From Thiotrichales bacterium (GTDB lineage Bacteria; Pseudomonadota; Gammaproteobacteria; Thiomicrospirales; Thiomicrospiraceae), in contig JAFGXP010000017.1 of NCBI GenBank assembly GCA_016936535.1, positions 1-64,000 on the forward strand: a stretch of DNA of 64,000 nucleotides. Direction: 5' to 3'. Under the pieces are notes generated by a model, which ran no database searches, was not told where the DNA came from, and saw only the letters and a program-made list of their open reading frames with translations. Positions within the stretch are counted from its first letter, which is position 1. Each line of letters opens with the position of its first letter. A program made the position numbers and the translations under genes. Below are positions 18,723-27,269 of this stretch, one piece after another.

Positions 18723-18751
18723 AGCATAGCCCCAAAGCAAAGACTTGTCAA
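18723..18751 (-). promoter_or_regulatory. Strong sigma70 promoter upstream of rimP
   Basis: TTGACA (18751-18746) and TATGCT (18728-18723) are 17 bp apart on the minus strand. The -35 box is a perfect match and the spacing is ideal. It is the best promoter seen in the window and begins directly after the exonuclease gene. Confidence 0.8.
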
Positions 18752-18775
18752 GCCTTGACGCAAGCGATTGTAGCC

Positions 18776-19423
18776 TCAGCATCGCTCATCCCCAAGCCGT
18801 TGCAGTTTGCAAAAAATCAGCGCTGTCATTAACGCATCATTAAAAGCCTGATGCTGCCCCAAATTAGGCAATTGTAAATCCGCTAAAATCGCAGAAAAGC
18901 GCAAATCCACACTTGACTGATAAATACCATGCCGCCAGTGCTTCGCTTTATGCCGATAATAAAGCTCGGAAACATCCAGTCGCGGATTGGGCAAACGCAC
19001 CCCGAGCCAGGGCTGAACAATTCTTTCAACCAGAGCAATATCAAAGGTTACATAGTAGCCGACCAAGGTCGCACCCTGAATAAAGTGCAAAAATTGGCTC
19101 ATGGCTTCTTGCTCACTGAGCAATGGCCCTTCCTGTAGCTGCAAATCCTGATTTCGAATTTGATGCACCTTAATGCTCTCCGGCGCAATTCTCTGCGGTT
19201 GCGCCAGCCACAACTCCAGTGCTTGACTACTGAGAATTTCACCCTCGCGGATTCGCAAGGCACTAAGTGTAATAATCCGATCCGTTCTTGGATTAAGACC
19301 GGTGCTTTCACAATCAAAACACACATAATCACCTGGAACGGTGGGCGTAAACAGGAAGGCGTAATTAGAATCTTTTAGCGACTTTATCTTGGGTAATTTC
19401 ATCAATCTGTGCCAAAACGCCAT
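18776..19423 (-). CDS. DnaQ-like 3'-5' exonuclease (DEDDh family)
   Basis: This 215-residue exonuclease shows YVCFDCESTGLNP near residue 35, where D-x-E binds metal. LVGYYVTFDIALV supplies the second Asp. HQAFNDALMTA near the C-terminus gives the H and D of the DEDDh set. It resembles the epsilon subunit of DNA polymerase III but lacks a polymerase-binding tail. It follows the DUF294 gene by 16 bp. From memory, this exonuclease commonly pairs with a DUF294 signalling protein in Proteobacteria. Substrate and role are not known. Confidence 0.9.
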   Translation of the reverse strand: MAFWHRLMKLPKIKSLKDSNYAFLFTPTVPGDYVCFDCESTGLNPRTDRIITLSALRIREGEILSSQALELWLAQPQRIAPESIKVHQIRNQDLQLQEGPLLSEQEAMSQFLHFIQGATLVGYYVTFDIALVERIVQPWLGVRLPNPRLDVSELYYRHKAKHWRHGIYQSSVDLRFSAILADLQLPNLGQHQAFNDALMTALIFCKLQRLGDERC

Positions 19424-19439
19424 CTTACTAATCCTTTTT

Positions 19440-21326
19440 CTACAACAAGTCTCGCAATTTAAAATGCAGCTGCAACCACTGTTTAAACTGCTTCACCACT
19501 TCCAGTGCTTGCTTAAGAATATCCTGCTGTAAATGCGTTAAGTCCGCCACGGCCAAATCTGATTCGCCCAAGGGCTCTGCTTGGGTTGCACCGCGTAACT
19601 GGGCATCTAAACGCAGGGCATGCAAATAATTAAGCGATTCACCTAACTCCACGCCTTGTTCTTCCGAAAAAATCCCAATATCCATTAAGGCTTTAATTCG
19701 GCGATGGGTATTGGTATGAGGAATCTGATGCTCCAGTGCCAAGACTCTTACGCCATGCACAATTGGAAAAATGGCACCCTTTTTTAAATCGATTACCGCA
19801 CCCTTGGCACTTGCACGAGTGACAAGACCCCCAAAAAAACCAACTGGGGTTGTAAACTGCATCGCGCCCTTAGCGAAATGTCGTAAAAATAGGGGATTCT
19901 CTTCTAAGCGCTGCCAAATGAGCGACTGGAGTGATTGCAGCAAGTCGGCGTCACCAAACAGCACTTGTGCATCGGCAAAAATCGCCAAGTGCAGAAAGCC
20001 CGCTTCAGTCGGCTGTTCCAACCAAACCCGTAACTGACGATACCAAGCCTGATGTGACTGTCGCCATTGCGATTGATTGAGCATTACACCACCCGGACAA
20101 GTGGGAAACCCCAAACGCAACATGGCTTGACTGAAAGCATCGCTAAACTCAATGAGCGCCTGCTGCTGTTGGGCGTTTAAACCATCTGCATAAATCAGTG
20201 CATTATCTTGATCGGTACGTAACAGCTGCTCAGCCCGTCCTTCAGACCCCAGCAACAGCAGGGCAACATGGTTCTGCAAATCTTCTGGCAATAAGAGCCC
20301 AACCAGACGCCGTAACAATTTTTGGTGCAACTCACTTACCAGCTTGGCAATGTAGTGCACTTTTATTCCTTTTGCATGCAGTGTGGCCACCAGTTTATCC
20401 AGCTGTGCCGAGCGCTCGACCAACTCATCGACAGAGTGCGCCTGTTCAATATTTAACCAGACTAGGGTGGATTGATGAGCAAAGACTGCCATTAAATCCT
20501 TAAGGTGCAAAAAACCAAGATAGTCACCGCTGCGGGAAGGCTGTGATGAACGGACAACCAATCGATCAATTTGATAACGGGTCATTTTTAACAACGCATT
20601 AAATAAATACTCCTCATCACTGACCGTGTAAAGCGGCCAATTCGCCAAGGTCAAAGCAGGGGTCGTGTCGGCAGAAACTGGTGTTGACTGCCGTTGCGCC
20701 GTAAAACGCAAAATATCCGTTGAAGTTAAAATCGCATGGCTGTTTTGCGGTCTGGCTGGATGCTCAAGTGGCAGAACCACCAAACAGGCGTCGGTTTTGT
20801 GCGCCACCATCTGTTGCGCGGCTTTCGCTACGCTGGCCTCAGCCTCAACGGTGACCAACCCCAATAGTGGGGTGGAATAAACTGGTTCCATCATGATCTC
20901 AGCCGCCGCAAGTTGTTGACGACTCAGGTACAAAGCTTCAAGCTTTTGCACAACACTGGCATAAAAGTAGGCATGAAACTGGGGAAAAGCTTCAAGAGTT
21001 TGCTGAAAAACGGCTGCGTCAATCCGGTAAAGAATCGATTCTTCGACAACCGAATAATGCCCCGCTAGGCGTGCCGTATTCTTTAAAAGAGAAGCCTCAT
21101 TGAAGTAACTGCCCTCGCTGTAACGAGCGACCACTTCTGCATTTTGCGACTCTTGAATTAATCCTTTTACAACCAGAAACAAAGCAGGAGCCTTAGGAAC
21201 AAAACGTTCCGCTGGGGTCAAATACAATACATCAAAGTTCGCGGCAATCTTGCGTCTTTGCGTTAAGGGCAACCGATCAAATGGCGCAATATTTTCTAAT
21301 AAAAAAGCCTGTTGCTCCATTCCCAT
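19440..21326 (-). CDS. cNMP-binding / CBS / DUF294 nucleotidyltransferase-like protein
   Basis: The protein of about 628 residues has four parts. A cyclic-nucleotide-binding fold lies at about residues 10-130 and a CBS pair at about 145-300. A nucleotidyltransferase-like domain holds GSEGRAEQLLRTDQDNALIY near residues 356-376, and a helical DUF294 C-terminal domain ends it. The GS and DxD-like TDQDNA residues of the transferase fold are kept. The layout suggests a sensor that couples nucleotide ligands to nucleotidyl transfer, but its target is unknown. I prefer the ATG at 21326; ATG at 21320 and a TTG at 21344 are alternatives. No clear ribosome site decides between them. Confidence 0.88.
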   Translation of the reverse strand: MGMEQQAFLLENIAPFDRLPLTQRRKIAANFDVLYLTPAERFVPKAPALFLVVKGLIQESQNAEVVARYSEGSYFNEASLLKNTARLAGHYSVVEESILYRIDAAVFQQTLEAFPQFHAYFYASVVQKLEALYLSRQQLAAAEIMMEPVYSTPLLGLVTVEAEASVAKAAQQMVAHKTDACLVVLPLEHPARPQNSHAILTSTDILRFTAQRQSTPVSADTTPALTLANWPLYTVSDEEYLFNALLKMTRYQIDRLVVRSSQPSRSGDYLGFLHLKDLMAVFAHQSTLVWLNIEQAHSVDELVERSAQLDKLVATLHAKGIKVHYIAKLVSELHQKLLRRLVGLLLPEDLQNHVALLLLGSEGRAEQLLRTDQDNALIYADGLNAQQQQALIEFSDAFSQAMLRLGFPTCPGGVMLNQSQWRQSHQAWYRQLRVWLEQPTEAGFLHLAIFADAQVLFGDADLLQSLQSLIWQRLEENPLFLRHFAKGAMQFTTPVGFFGGLVTRASAKGAVIDLKKGAIFPIVHGVRVLALEHQIPHTNTHRRIKALMDIGIFSEEQGVELGESLNYLHALRLDAQLRGATQAEPLGESDLAVADLTHLQQDILKQALEVVKQFKQWLQLHFKLRDLL

Positions 21327-21407
21327 TCTCAATAGTCCCGACAAATCTAAAAGACCCTTATCTTATCGAAAAAGTAAGCGAGCGGTAACTCAGTGCAACT
21401 TTAAAAA

Positions 21408-21444
21408 CAAAAACCCCCGTTAAACGGACTGTTTAACGGGGGTT
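21408..21444 (-). terminator. Rho-independent terminator of the tRNA-Lys transcript
   Basis: A 14-bp perfect stem (AACCCCCGTTAAAC with GTTTAACGGGGGTT, loop of five) is followed by a T-run on the minus strand. It lies 7 bp after the second tRNA-Lys. Confidence 0.95.
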
Positions 21445-21450
21445 AAAATA

Positions 21451-21526
21451 TGGTGGGTCGTGGGCGATTCGAACGCCCGACCAATTGATTAAAAGTCAAC
21501 TGCTCTACCGGCTGAGCTAACGACCC
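21451..21526 (-). tRNA. tRNA-Lys (anticodon UUU), copy 2
   Basis: The 76-base gene folds into a full cloverleaf. The acceptor stem GGGTCGT pairs with ACGACCC, the anticodon loop is CTTTTAA with anticodon TTT, and the T-arm is GGGCG-TTCGAAT-CGCCC. CCA is encoded. It is identical to the copy at 21611-21686 and very close to E. coli tRNA-Lys. Confidence 0.98.
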
Positions 21527-21610
21527 CTAGTTTTAAGCTTAACGCTTATAGGGTTTGATTTGGTTTCAACACCTAATCAGAGCCTTTTTATTAAGGCAAA
21601 TTTTATTCCA

Positions 21611-21686
21611 TGGTGGGTCGTGGGCGATTCGAACGCCCGACCAATTGATTAAAAGTCAACTGCTCTACCGGCTGAGCTAACGACCC
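21611..21686 (-). tRNA. tRNA-Lys (anticodon UUU), copy 1
   Basis: Promoter-proximal copy of the tandem pair. All 76 bases match the second copy, including the encoded CCA. The 84-bp spacer between them shows no other gene, so both are probably cut from one precursor. Confidence 0.98.
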
Positions 21687-21702
21687 TCTTGGAATGCGGC
21701 GT

Positions 21703-21730
21703 ATTATACAATTCTTGAACTTTGGCGCAA
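21703..21730 (-). promoter_or_regulatory. Promoter of the tRNA-Lys pair
   Basis: TTGCGC (21730-21725) and a perfect TATAAT (21708-21703) are 16 bp apart. A GC-rich discriminator (ACGCCGC) follows, as in stringently controlled stable-RNA promoters. The remaining stretch to queC holds nothing else that I recognise. Confidence 0.75.
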
Positions 21731-21910
21731 GCTCTTTTCTCATTTTTTTGATTTTTTTATCTCGCCAAGCCGCACCAAATCAGGCTTTGCATCAATATCA
21801 CTTCGGCTTAGCCGCGCAACACCTAGGCATACCGACAGATAAAGGGTAAATAAGTGATTGTTATTACAGGAGGATTTTTTTAAATAACAGACTGAATATC
21901 AAAGCCGGAT

Positions 21911-22609
21911 TTAAGGGGTTCCCGCAACTTGATAAACCGTTGGATCGGCGACACCCGCTTCAACAAACCCTTGCTTGCGTAAGCGGCAGGAATCGCACAT
22001 CCCGCAAGCGCGCCCTTCGGCATCCGCTTGGTAACAAGAGACCGTCAAAGCGTAATCCACCCCTAGACCGATTCCCATCTGAATAATCTGTGCCTTAGAA
22101 AGCGTCATTAAAGGCGTTTGAATTCGTAAAGCGCGCCCTTCAACCGCTGCTTTGGTAGCGAGATTAGCCATCTTTGCAAAAGCCTCAATAAATTCAGGAC
22201 GACAATCCGGATACCCAGAATAGTCAACCGAATTTACCCCAATAAAAATATCCTGCGCCTCAATGACTTCCGCTAACGCCAGGGCATAAGAAAGAAACAC
22301 TGTGTTACGGGCGGGTACATAGGTAATCGGAATTTGCTGCGATTGCACACCGGTAATCGGCACAGCCAATTGCGAATCGGTTAGGGCAGAACCCCCAATC
22401 TGGCGCATATCAATATTCATAACTCGATGGCTGGCAGCACCAAGTCGCGTTGCCAAACGCACAGCCGCATCCAACTCGACACCATGACGCTGGCCGTAGT
22501 CAAAAGAAATGGTATGACATTCAAAACCCTGCGCTTTGGCAAAAGCCAACACCGTAGCCGAATCCAATCCACCGGAGAGCAAAATGATAGCTTTTGAAAC
22601 AGAAGACAT
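21911..22609 (-). CDS. queC: 7-cyano-7-deazaguanine synthase
   Basis: This 232-residue ATP-dependent enzyme turns 7-carboxy-7-deazaguanine into preQ0, on the route to queuosine in tRNA. The PP-loop [12 protein letters not shown] binds ATP. Near the C-terminus, C-x7-C-x2-C-x2-C residues in [17 protein letters not shown] bind zinc. It follows cpoB by 51 bp; queE, which is often beside it, is absent here. queD is elsewhere in this window (36025). Confidence 0.97.
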   Translation of the reverse strand: MSSVSKAIILLSGGLDSATVLAFAKAQGFECHTISFDYGQRHGVELDAAVRLATRLGAASHRVMNIDMRQIGGSALTDSQLAVPITGVQSQQIPITYVPARNTVFLSYALALAEVIEAQDIFIGVNSVDYSGYPDCRPEFIEAFAKMANLATKAAVEGRALRIQTPLMTLSKAQIIQMGIGLGVDYALTVSCYQADAEGRACGMCDSCRLRKQGFVEAGVADPTVYQVAGTP

Positions 22610-22660
22610 TACCGATTTCTCATGTTATTTGAACGACGCCAAGCACAGCGGTTGGCTGTT

Positions 22661-23542
22661 TTAAAACTTTTCTAAACGCTTTTGTGCATTGGTTGCTGCA
22701 CGGCTGCCGGCAAACTGCTTAACCACCTGCTGGTAAAGCGCTTTTGCCTCTTCTAAGCGCGTTAACTTATCTAAGGAATCTGCAGCACGCAACATGGCAT
22801 CCGCCATTTTGGCCGACTGAGGATACTGTTGATAGGAAGCTTGAAACGCTTGATAAGCCTGTTCAAACTCATCTTTAATAAAGTGCCCTTCGCCTTTCCA
22901 ATAATAAGCGTTAGCCGCGAGATCACTCTCTTTTGCACTTTCAATAAACTGTGCAAAAGCTTGAATCGAACCGTCATAATCTGAATTGCGCATCAATGCA
23001 AACGCCTGTTGATAAGCCTGTTGCTCCGCTGCAGTAGCAGGACGGGTGCGAAGAGTCGGCAAGGCGTTACTCGCGGTTGCTGGCACCACTGGGGTTGTTG
23101 GAACCGAGTTCTGCGCGACAGGGGTAGAATTGGGCACGGTAGCTTGTTCCTTCATTTGTCGCAAATCACTCTCCAAGAGCACAATCCGAGCGCCTTGTAC
23201 TTCAAGGGTTTGCAGCGCTTTTTCCAAACGAATTTGCAACTCAGCCACGCGCTCAGAATCTACCGCATCGCTTTGGGTTGGTGCATTCGTTTTCCCGAGA
23301 GTTTCGCCGGCTACCTGAGCATTGTTCTGCAAACGATCAAGGCGATCTTGTAGCGATTGAATTTCGCGTTCCTGATCATTCATTTTGCGAGTCATCTCTA
23401 AAAGCAACGGATTGTTGGCCATGCGTTCCAAGCGCTCAAGGCGTTGTTCCAATGTTTGCGCTTGGGCTTGTGAGGCAAACACACCCGCACTCAATGCCAA
23501 GAGCAACAGCGATTTCGGGAAAACAGAGGACAGTAGCTTCAT
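22661..23542 (-). CDS. cpoB: Tol-Pal associated periplasmic protein CpoB (YbgF)
   Basis: This 293-residue periplasmic protein starts with a signal peptide ending in ASQAQA. A coiled-coil trimerisation segment (LEQRLERLERMANN and the following heptads) and a Pro/Thr/Val linker follow. Three TPR-like repeats (for example YYWKGEGHFIKDEFEQAYQAF) form the C-terminus. In E. coli CpoB coordinates peptidoglycan synthesis with outer-membrane constriction. It closes the tol-pal cluster in its usual place after pal. Confidence 0.93.
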   Translation of the reverse strand: MKLLSSVFPKSLLLLALSAGVFASQAQAQTLEQRLERLERMANNPLLLEMTRKMNDQEREIQSLQDRLDRLQNNAQVAGETLGKTNAPTQSDAVDSERVAELQIRLEKALQTLEVQGARIVLLESDLRQMKEQATVPNSTPVAQNSVPTTPVVPATASNALPTLRTRPATAAEQQAYQQAFALMRNSDYDGSIQAFAQFIESAKESDLAANAYYWKGEGHFIKDEFEQAYQAFQASYQQYPQSAKMADAMLRAADSLDKLTRLEEAKALYQQVVKQFAGSRAATNAQKRLEKF

Positions 23543-23588
23543 ACAACAACCTTAAAAGTCAGGATTTATCAATCGGGCAGTCAACAGA

Positions 23589-24203
23589 CTATTTCAATTC
23601 AATTTGCACACGGCGGTTTTTAGCCCAAGCCGCGTCATTGGCTCCAAGTTCAGTCGGATACTCCTCTCCCATGCTAACGGCTTCTAACCGCTCGGGAGCG
23701 ACACCAATCAGAATCATCGCTTTTTTTACCGCCGCCGCGCGTTTCTCGCCCAAAGCCAGATTGTATTCCGTCGAACCCCGTTCATCAGTATGCCCTCGCA
23801 ACAGAGCGCGACGCTTAGGATTGGCAATTAAAACCTCTGCATAGTAGCTGACAATCTGCATGGATTCCGCATCCAGATCAAACTGATCATAAGCAAAATA
23901 GATCACCGGTTGAAACTTTGCATTTTCAAGCTCAAATGTCGGTAGGCGCGGGTCGAGTAAATCCACGTCCTGCATTCCTGAAAGCGGATCGACCGTCCCT
24001 ATTGGCGTTCCATCGGCACTGATAATTTGCACGCCCGGCATACCTTCAACCTGAACTCCCTGTTCATTAAAACGATAGCCATTTAAACCGGGAGCCGAAT
24101 CTTGACCATCAAGCGCCTGATCGACATCACGTTGCGGCGGAGTGCTGCACGCCACCAGAGAAGCACTGAGCGCCAGTAAAGCCAACTTGGAAAAAGTTTT
24201 CAT
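23589..24203 (-). CDS. pal: Peptidoglycan-associated lipoprotein Pal
   Basis: This 204-residue protein carries the lipobox LVACS, so the Cys is lipidated and anchored in the outer membrane. The C-terminal OmpA-like domain (YFAYDQFDLD, then LLRGHTDERGSTEYNLALGEKRA, key residues GHTD and R) binds diaminopimelate in peptidoglycan. It is about 30 residues longer than typical Pal because of an extended linker with GMPGVQIISADGTPIG after the lipidated Cys. It is encoded between tolB and cpoB. Confidence 0.96.
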   Translation of the reverse strand: MKTFSKLALLALSASLVACSTPPQRDVDQALDGQDSAPGLNGYRFNEQGVQVEGMPGVQIISADGTPIGTVDPLSGMQDVDLLDPRLPTFELENAKFQPVIYFAYDQFDLDAESMQIVSYYAEVLIANPKRRALLRGHTDERGSTEYNLALGEKRAAAVKKAMILIGVAPERLEAVSMGEEYPTELGANDAAWAKNRRVQIELK

Positions 24204-24265
24204 AATGTTTCCTCAATAGGCCCAAACGGGCCTTAGACAAATCAAAGCGTTAGAGATTGACGAAA

Positions 24266-25585
24266 TTAAGGGTTCGCATTGCTGGCAGAAGACTTTAAAT
24301 AAGGCCCCCATGCCGACTCGCGCACCTCAGCATTTTTTACCTGCAGGGTCTGAGAAGACTTACCGTCTAGGGTTACCACCGCCAACTGACCGCGCCCGCC
24401 TTTGTTCATGGCATACAAAATCAGCTCACCATTTGGCGAGAAACTTGGCGACTCATCCAAGTAGGTTTTGGTAATGACCTTAAAGCGTTTGCTCTGAAGG
24501 TCCATCAGACCGATATGGTATCCGTTGCCGCCGTGGACCACCGCCATGTGACGTCCATCCGGCGAAATTTCCGGATTGGAATTGTATTTGCCTTCAAAAG
24601 TCACGCGCTGCTCTTGTTTTGAATCCAAAAACAACTGAAACACCTGCGGTTGACCCCGACGATCCGAATTAAAATAAATGGAACGGCCATCTGGCGCCCA
24701 AGCGGCTTCCGTTTCGATTGCACGATCAAAGGTGACTTGCTGCAGATCACGGGTAAATACATCCATGATATAAATATCGGGGTTGCCGTTCTTCGATAGC
24801 GTCAATGCCAATTTTTTACCATCTGGTGACCAGGTTGGCGAACTGTTAATCCCACGAAAACCGGCTACTTTTTGACGGAAACTGCCATCCAAGCTTTGGA
24901 TATAAACCTGTGAACGATTCTCTTCAAAAGACACATAAGCAAGCTTGCTGCCGTCCGGCGACCAACTTGGCGACATAATCGGCTGATTAGAACGTAAAAT
25001 TGGCTGAGGATTGTAGCCATCGGCGTCGGCAACCTCTAGCGTATAAAAACGTTTACCAGCACGTCTTTCCAAAGTGACATAGGCAATTTGCGTATTAAAG
25101 GCCCCGCGAACGCCGGTTAACTCTTCATAAATTGCATCACTGATTTGGTGTGCAACCTGACGCAAACTCGATTCCGGTATATTATTCCAGCGCTTCCCCA
25201 TGACCTGCTCTTTACGCAAAACATTGACCAAGCGCATTTCAACTTGATAAAGGCCGTTGCCGGTCGGAATGACTTTGCCAATTACCATATTATCGATATT
25301 AAAAGTGCGCCACTGGTCATAAGCAATCTCACTCAATTCAGACGGCTGACTTGGCATCTGGCGAAGATCAAGAGGCTTAAAACGCCCACTGCGTTTTAAA
25401 TCGGCTCCAATGACTTCAGAAACTGGCTGACTGATTGCGCCCTGTCCTTGAAATGGAACCACCGCAATCGGCAATGCATTATCAAACCCTTCCGAAATTT
25501 CGATGGTCAGGGCGGCTTGGCTTGGTGTCATCACCAAGCTCATGAACACCGTCAGGCTAAAAGCTAAAAAATGTCGAAAACCCAT
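24266..25585 (-). CDS. tolB: Tol-Pal translocation protein TolB
   Basis: This 439-residue periplasmic protein has a signal peptide ending near TPSQAA. An N-terminal alpha/beta domain is followed by a beta-propeller with repeated SPDG motifs (SPSWSPDGSKLAYVS, SSPTWSPDGKKLALT and others). TolB binds Pal and is released by TolA during envelope constriction. The ATG at 25585 has GAGGAAC upstream and the encoded start is a clean signal peptide. The frame stays open back to 25864, but that part overlaps tolA and does not look like protein. Confidence 0.96.
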   Translation of the reverse strand: MGFRHFLAFSLTVFMSLVMTPSQAALTIEISEGFDNALPIAVVPFQGQGAISQPVSEVIGADLKRSGRFKPLDLRQMPSQPSELSEIAYDQWRTFNIDNMVIGKVIPTGNGLYQVEMRLVNVLRKEQVMGKRWNNIPESSLRQVAHQISDAIYEELTGVRGAFNTQIAYVTLERRAGKRFYTLEVADADGYNPQPILRSNQPIMSPSWSPDGSKLAYVSFEENRSQVYIQSLDGSFRQKVAGFRGINSSPTWSPDGKKLALTLSKNGNPDIYIMDVFTRDLQQVTFDRAIETEAAWAPDGRSIYFNSDRRGQPQVFQLFLDSKQEQRVTFEGKYNSNPEISPDGRHMAVVHGGNGYHIGLMDLQSKRFKVITKTYLDESPSFSPNGELILYAMNKGGRGQLAVVTLDGKSSQTLQVKNAEVRESAWGPYLKSSASNANP

Positions 25586-25604
25586 AATGAGTTCCTCTCT
25601 GCGA

Positions 25605-26768
25605 TTAAGGTTTAAATTTGATGATGATTTCCGGTTCAAACACATCCGGATCGGGAGCGATCGGAAGAGGAGCCGCACGATAGACCGCATTGACAGTGGC
25701 GTCCCGGAATTGCTTGGTGGCCGAGGCATTACAATTGAGAACGTTGGCGCTGATAATGGTACCGTCTCTGCGCTGCTGAATCCGCAAATCGCATTGAGCG
25801 GTCTCCGAGACATTGGCAGGCGTCTGCCAGTTATTTCGAATGACTGCCGAAATTTCACTGACATAACTTAGCTTCAGGTTGCTCATTTGCTTGCTTCGCT
25901 GCGCTTCTAATCGAGCATTTTCTTCGGCTTTTAACTGGCTTTGCAACTCTGCTTCGCGAGCGGCTTGTTCGGCTTTCAGGCGTTCTTGTTCTTTACGCTT
26001 AATTTCGGCTTCTAATTCACGCTTACGTTTCTCTTCCGCTAAGCGTTTCTTTTCAGCTTCTTCCGCTTTGCGCTTTTCTTCAGCGGCGCGTGCTTTTTCC
26101 GCTTCTGCCCGCTTAAGCTCTGCTTCGGCCTGCTTTTTGGCTTCCAACTCTTTTTTGCGCTGTTCTTCAGCAAGACGCTTAGCTTCCTGGGCTTTACGCT
26201 GCTCTTCAGCGGCCCGCGCCTTTTCAGCTTCTGCACGCTCGCGTTCTGCCTCGGCACTTTGCTTGGCTAAAGCGGCTTGCTTACGCTCTTCATCCGCCAA
26301 GCGCTTTGCCTCATCGGCTTTACGCTTTTCTTCCTCGGCTTGTTTTTTTGCCTCAAGCTCCTGACGCTTCTGCTCTTCTGCTTGCTGCTTGGCCTGCTCT
26401 GCTTTGCGTTGTTCCTCTTGCGCTTTCTGGCGTTCTAACTCGGCCAGCTGTTTGGCTTCCTCTAGACGCTGCTGCTGTAAAACCGCTTCTTCAGCGAGAC
26501 GGGCTTTCTCGGCCAAACGTGCTGTCTCAGCCGCGCGAATTCGCTGCATCTGCTGCTCGATGACGGCAGCATCGACCGTTTGCGTTTGCATCGGTTGGGT
26601 TGCCGGGGATAAATCGGTCTCAACCGAAGACCCGCCACCCGCGTCAATCCGGATTGGCACCGCATCGCTGAACAGGTTCCATTTAAAAAACAGTAAAAAC
26701 ACAATCAATAGGTGTAAACCTAAAGCGGCCGCAAAGGACTTGGGATACTGCTTAATAAAGTTAAGCAT
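25605..26768 (-). CDS. tolA: Tol-Pal protein TolA
   Basis: This 387-residue protein spans the periplasm. An N-terminal membrane anchor lies at about residues 12-32 (FAAALGLHLLIVFLLFF). The long Ala/Lys/Glu/Arg helix of about 230 residues is built of repeated AEEQRKAEEAKRLA-like units. The C-terminal domain of about 90 residues (ISAVIRNNWQTP, CDLRIQQRRDGTI) contacts TolB. The repetitive helix is normal for TolA and can vary in length by recombination. It starts 4 bp after tolR. Confidence 0.95.
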   Translation of the reverse strand: MLNFIKQYPKSFAAALGLHLLIVFLLFFKWNLFSDAVPIRIDAGGGSSVETDLSPATQPMQTQTVDAAVIEQQMQRIRAAETARLAEKARLAEEAVLQQQRLEEAKQLAELERQKAQEEQRKAEQAKQQAEEQKRQELEAKKQAEEEKRKADEAKRLADEERKQAALAKQSAEAERERAEAEKARAAEEQRKAQEAKRLAEEQRKKELEAKKQAEAELKRAEAEKARAAEEKRKAEEAEKKRLAEEKRKRELEAEIKRKEQERLKAEQAAREAELQSQLKAEENARLEAQRSKQMSNLKLSYVSEISAVIRNNWQTPANVSETAQCDLRIQQRRDGTIISANVLNCNASATKQFRDATVNAVYRAAPLPIAPDPDVFEPEIIIKFKP

Positions 26769-26772
26769 TGGC

Positions 26773-27234
26773 TTAAGGCTCCTGATTATCAGGTTGTGTA
26801 ATCAAAGCGACATTGGTTACCCCATTCGCCTGTAACAAAGTGAAAATTTGAATAACCTTTCCATAGGGCGCGGCCCGATCGCCTTGAATATAAAAACGTT
26901 GATCCGGATTTAATTGTGCCCGTGCGGCAACTTCGGCAATCAAGCTCTCTACTTCGCGGTCACTGATGACCACTTCTGGCTCGACTGAGGTGCGGTACAG
27001 ACCATCTGCGGTAATGCTAATTACAAAAGGAGGGGCCGCGTCTGAGTTTGTTTCTTCATTCGTTTCCAGTTGAGGAGTTTGTGGCAAATCCACGCTAACC
27101 GCCTGTTGCACAATCGGAGCCGTCACCATAAAAATAATCAGCAGCACTAGGGTGACATCAATGTAGGGAACCACATTAATTTCCGCCATGAGGCTACGTT
27201 TTTTGCGGTTACTGCGAAAACCATCACTAAACAT
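26773..27234 (-). CDS. tolR: Tol-Pal protein TolR
   Basis: This 153-residue ExbD/TolR protein has one membrane helix (YIDVTLVLLIIFMVTAPIV). The Asp in that helix is the proton-conducting residue of the TolQR motor. The periplasmic domain ends with FYIQGDRAAPYGKVIQIFTLLQ, a conserved block. AAAGGA precedes the ATG. It is encoded 35 bp after tolQ. Confidence 0.97.
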   Translation of the reverse strand: MFSDGFRSNRKKRSLMAEINVVPYIDVTLVLLIIFMVTAPIVQQAVSVDLPQTPQLETNEETNSDAAPPFVISITADGLYRTSVEPEVVISDREVESLIAEVAARAQLNPDQRFYIQGDRAAPYGKVIQIFTLLQANGVTNVALITQPDNQEP

Positions 27235-27269
27235 ATTGATTCCTTTGCTCGTCTAAAAACCCCGACGAA

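Noticed and set aside
25586-25864. N-terminal extension of tolB
   Set aside because: It overlaps the tolA coding region, and a clean signal peptide with a ribosome site starts at 25585.
25900-26560. Repetitive A/K/E/R stretch as a sequence artefact or repeat element
   Set aside because: It is the normal periplasm-spanning helix of TolA.
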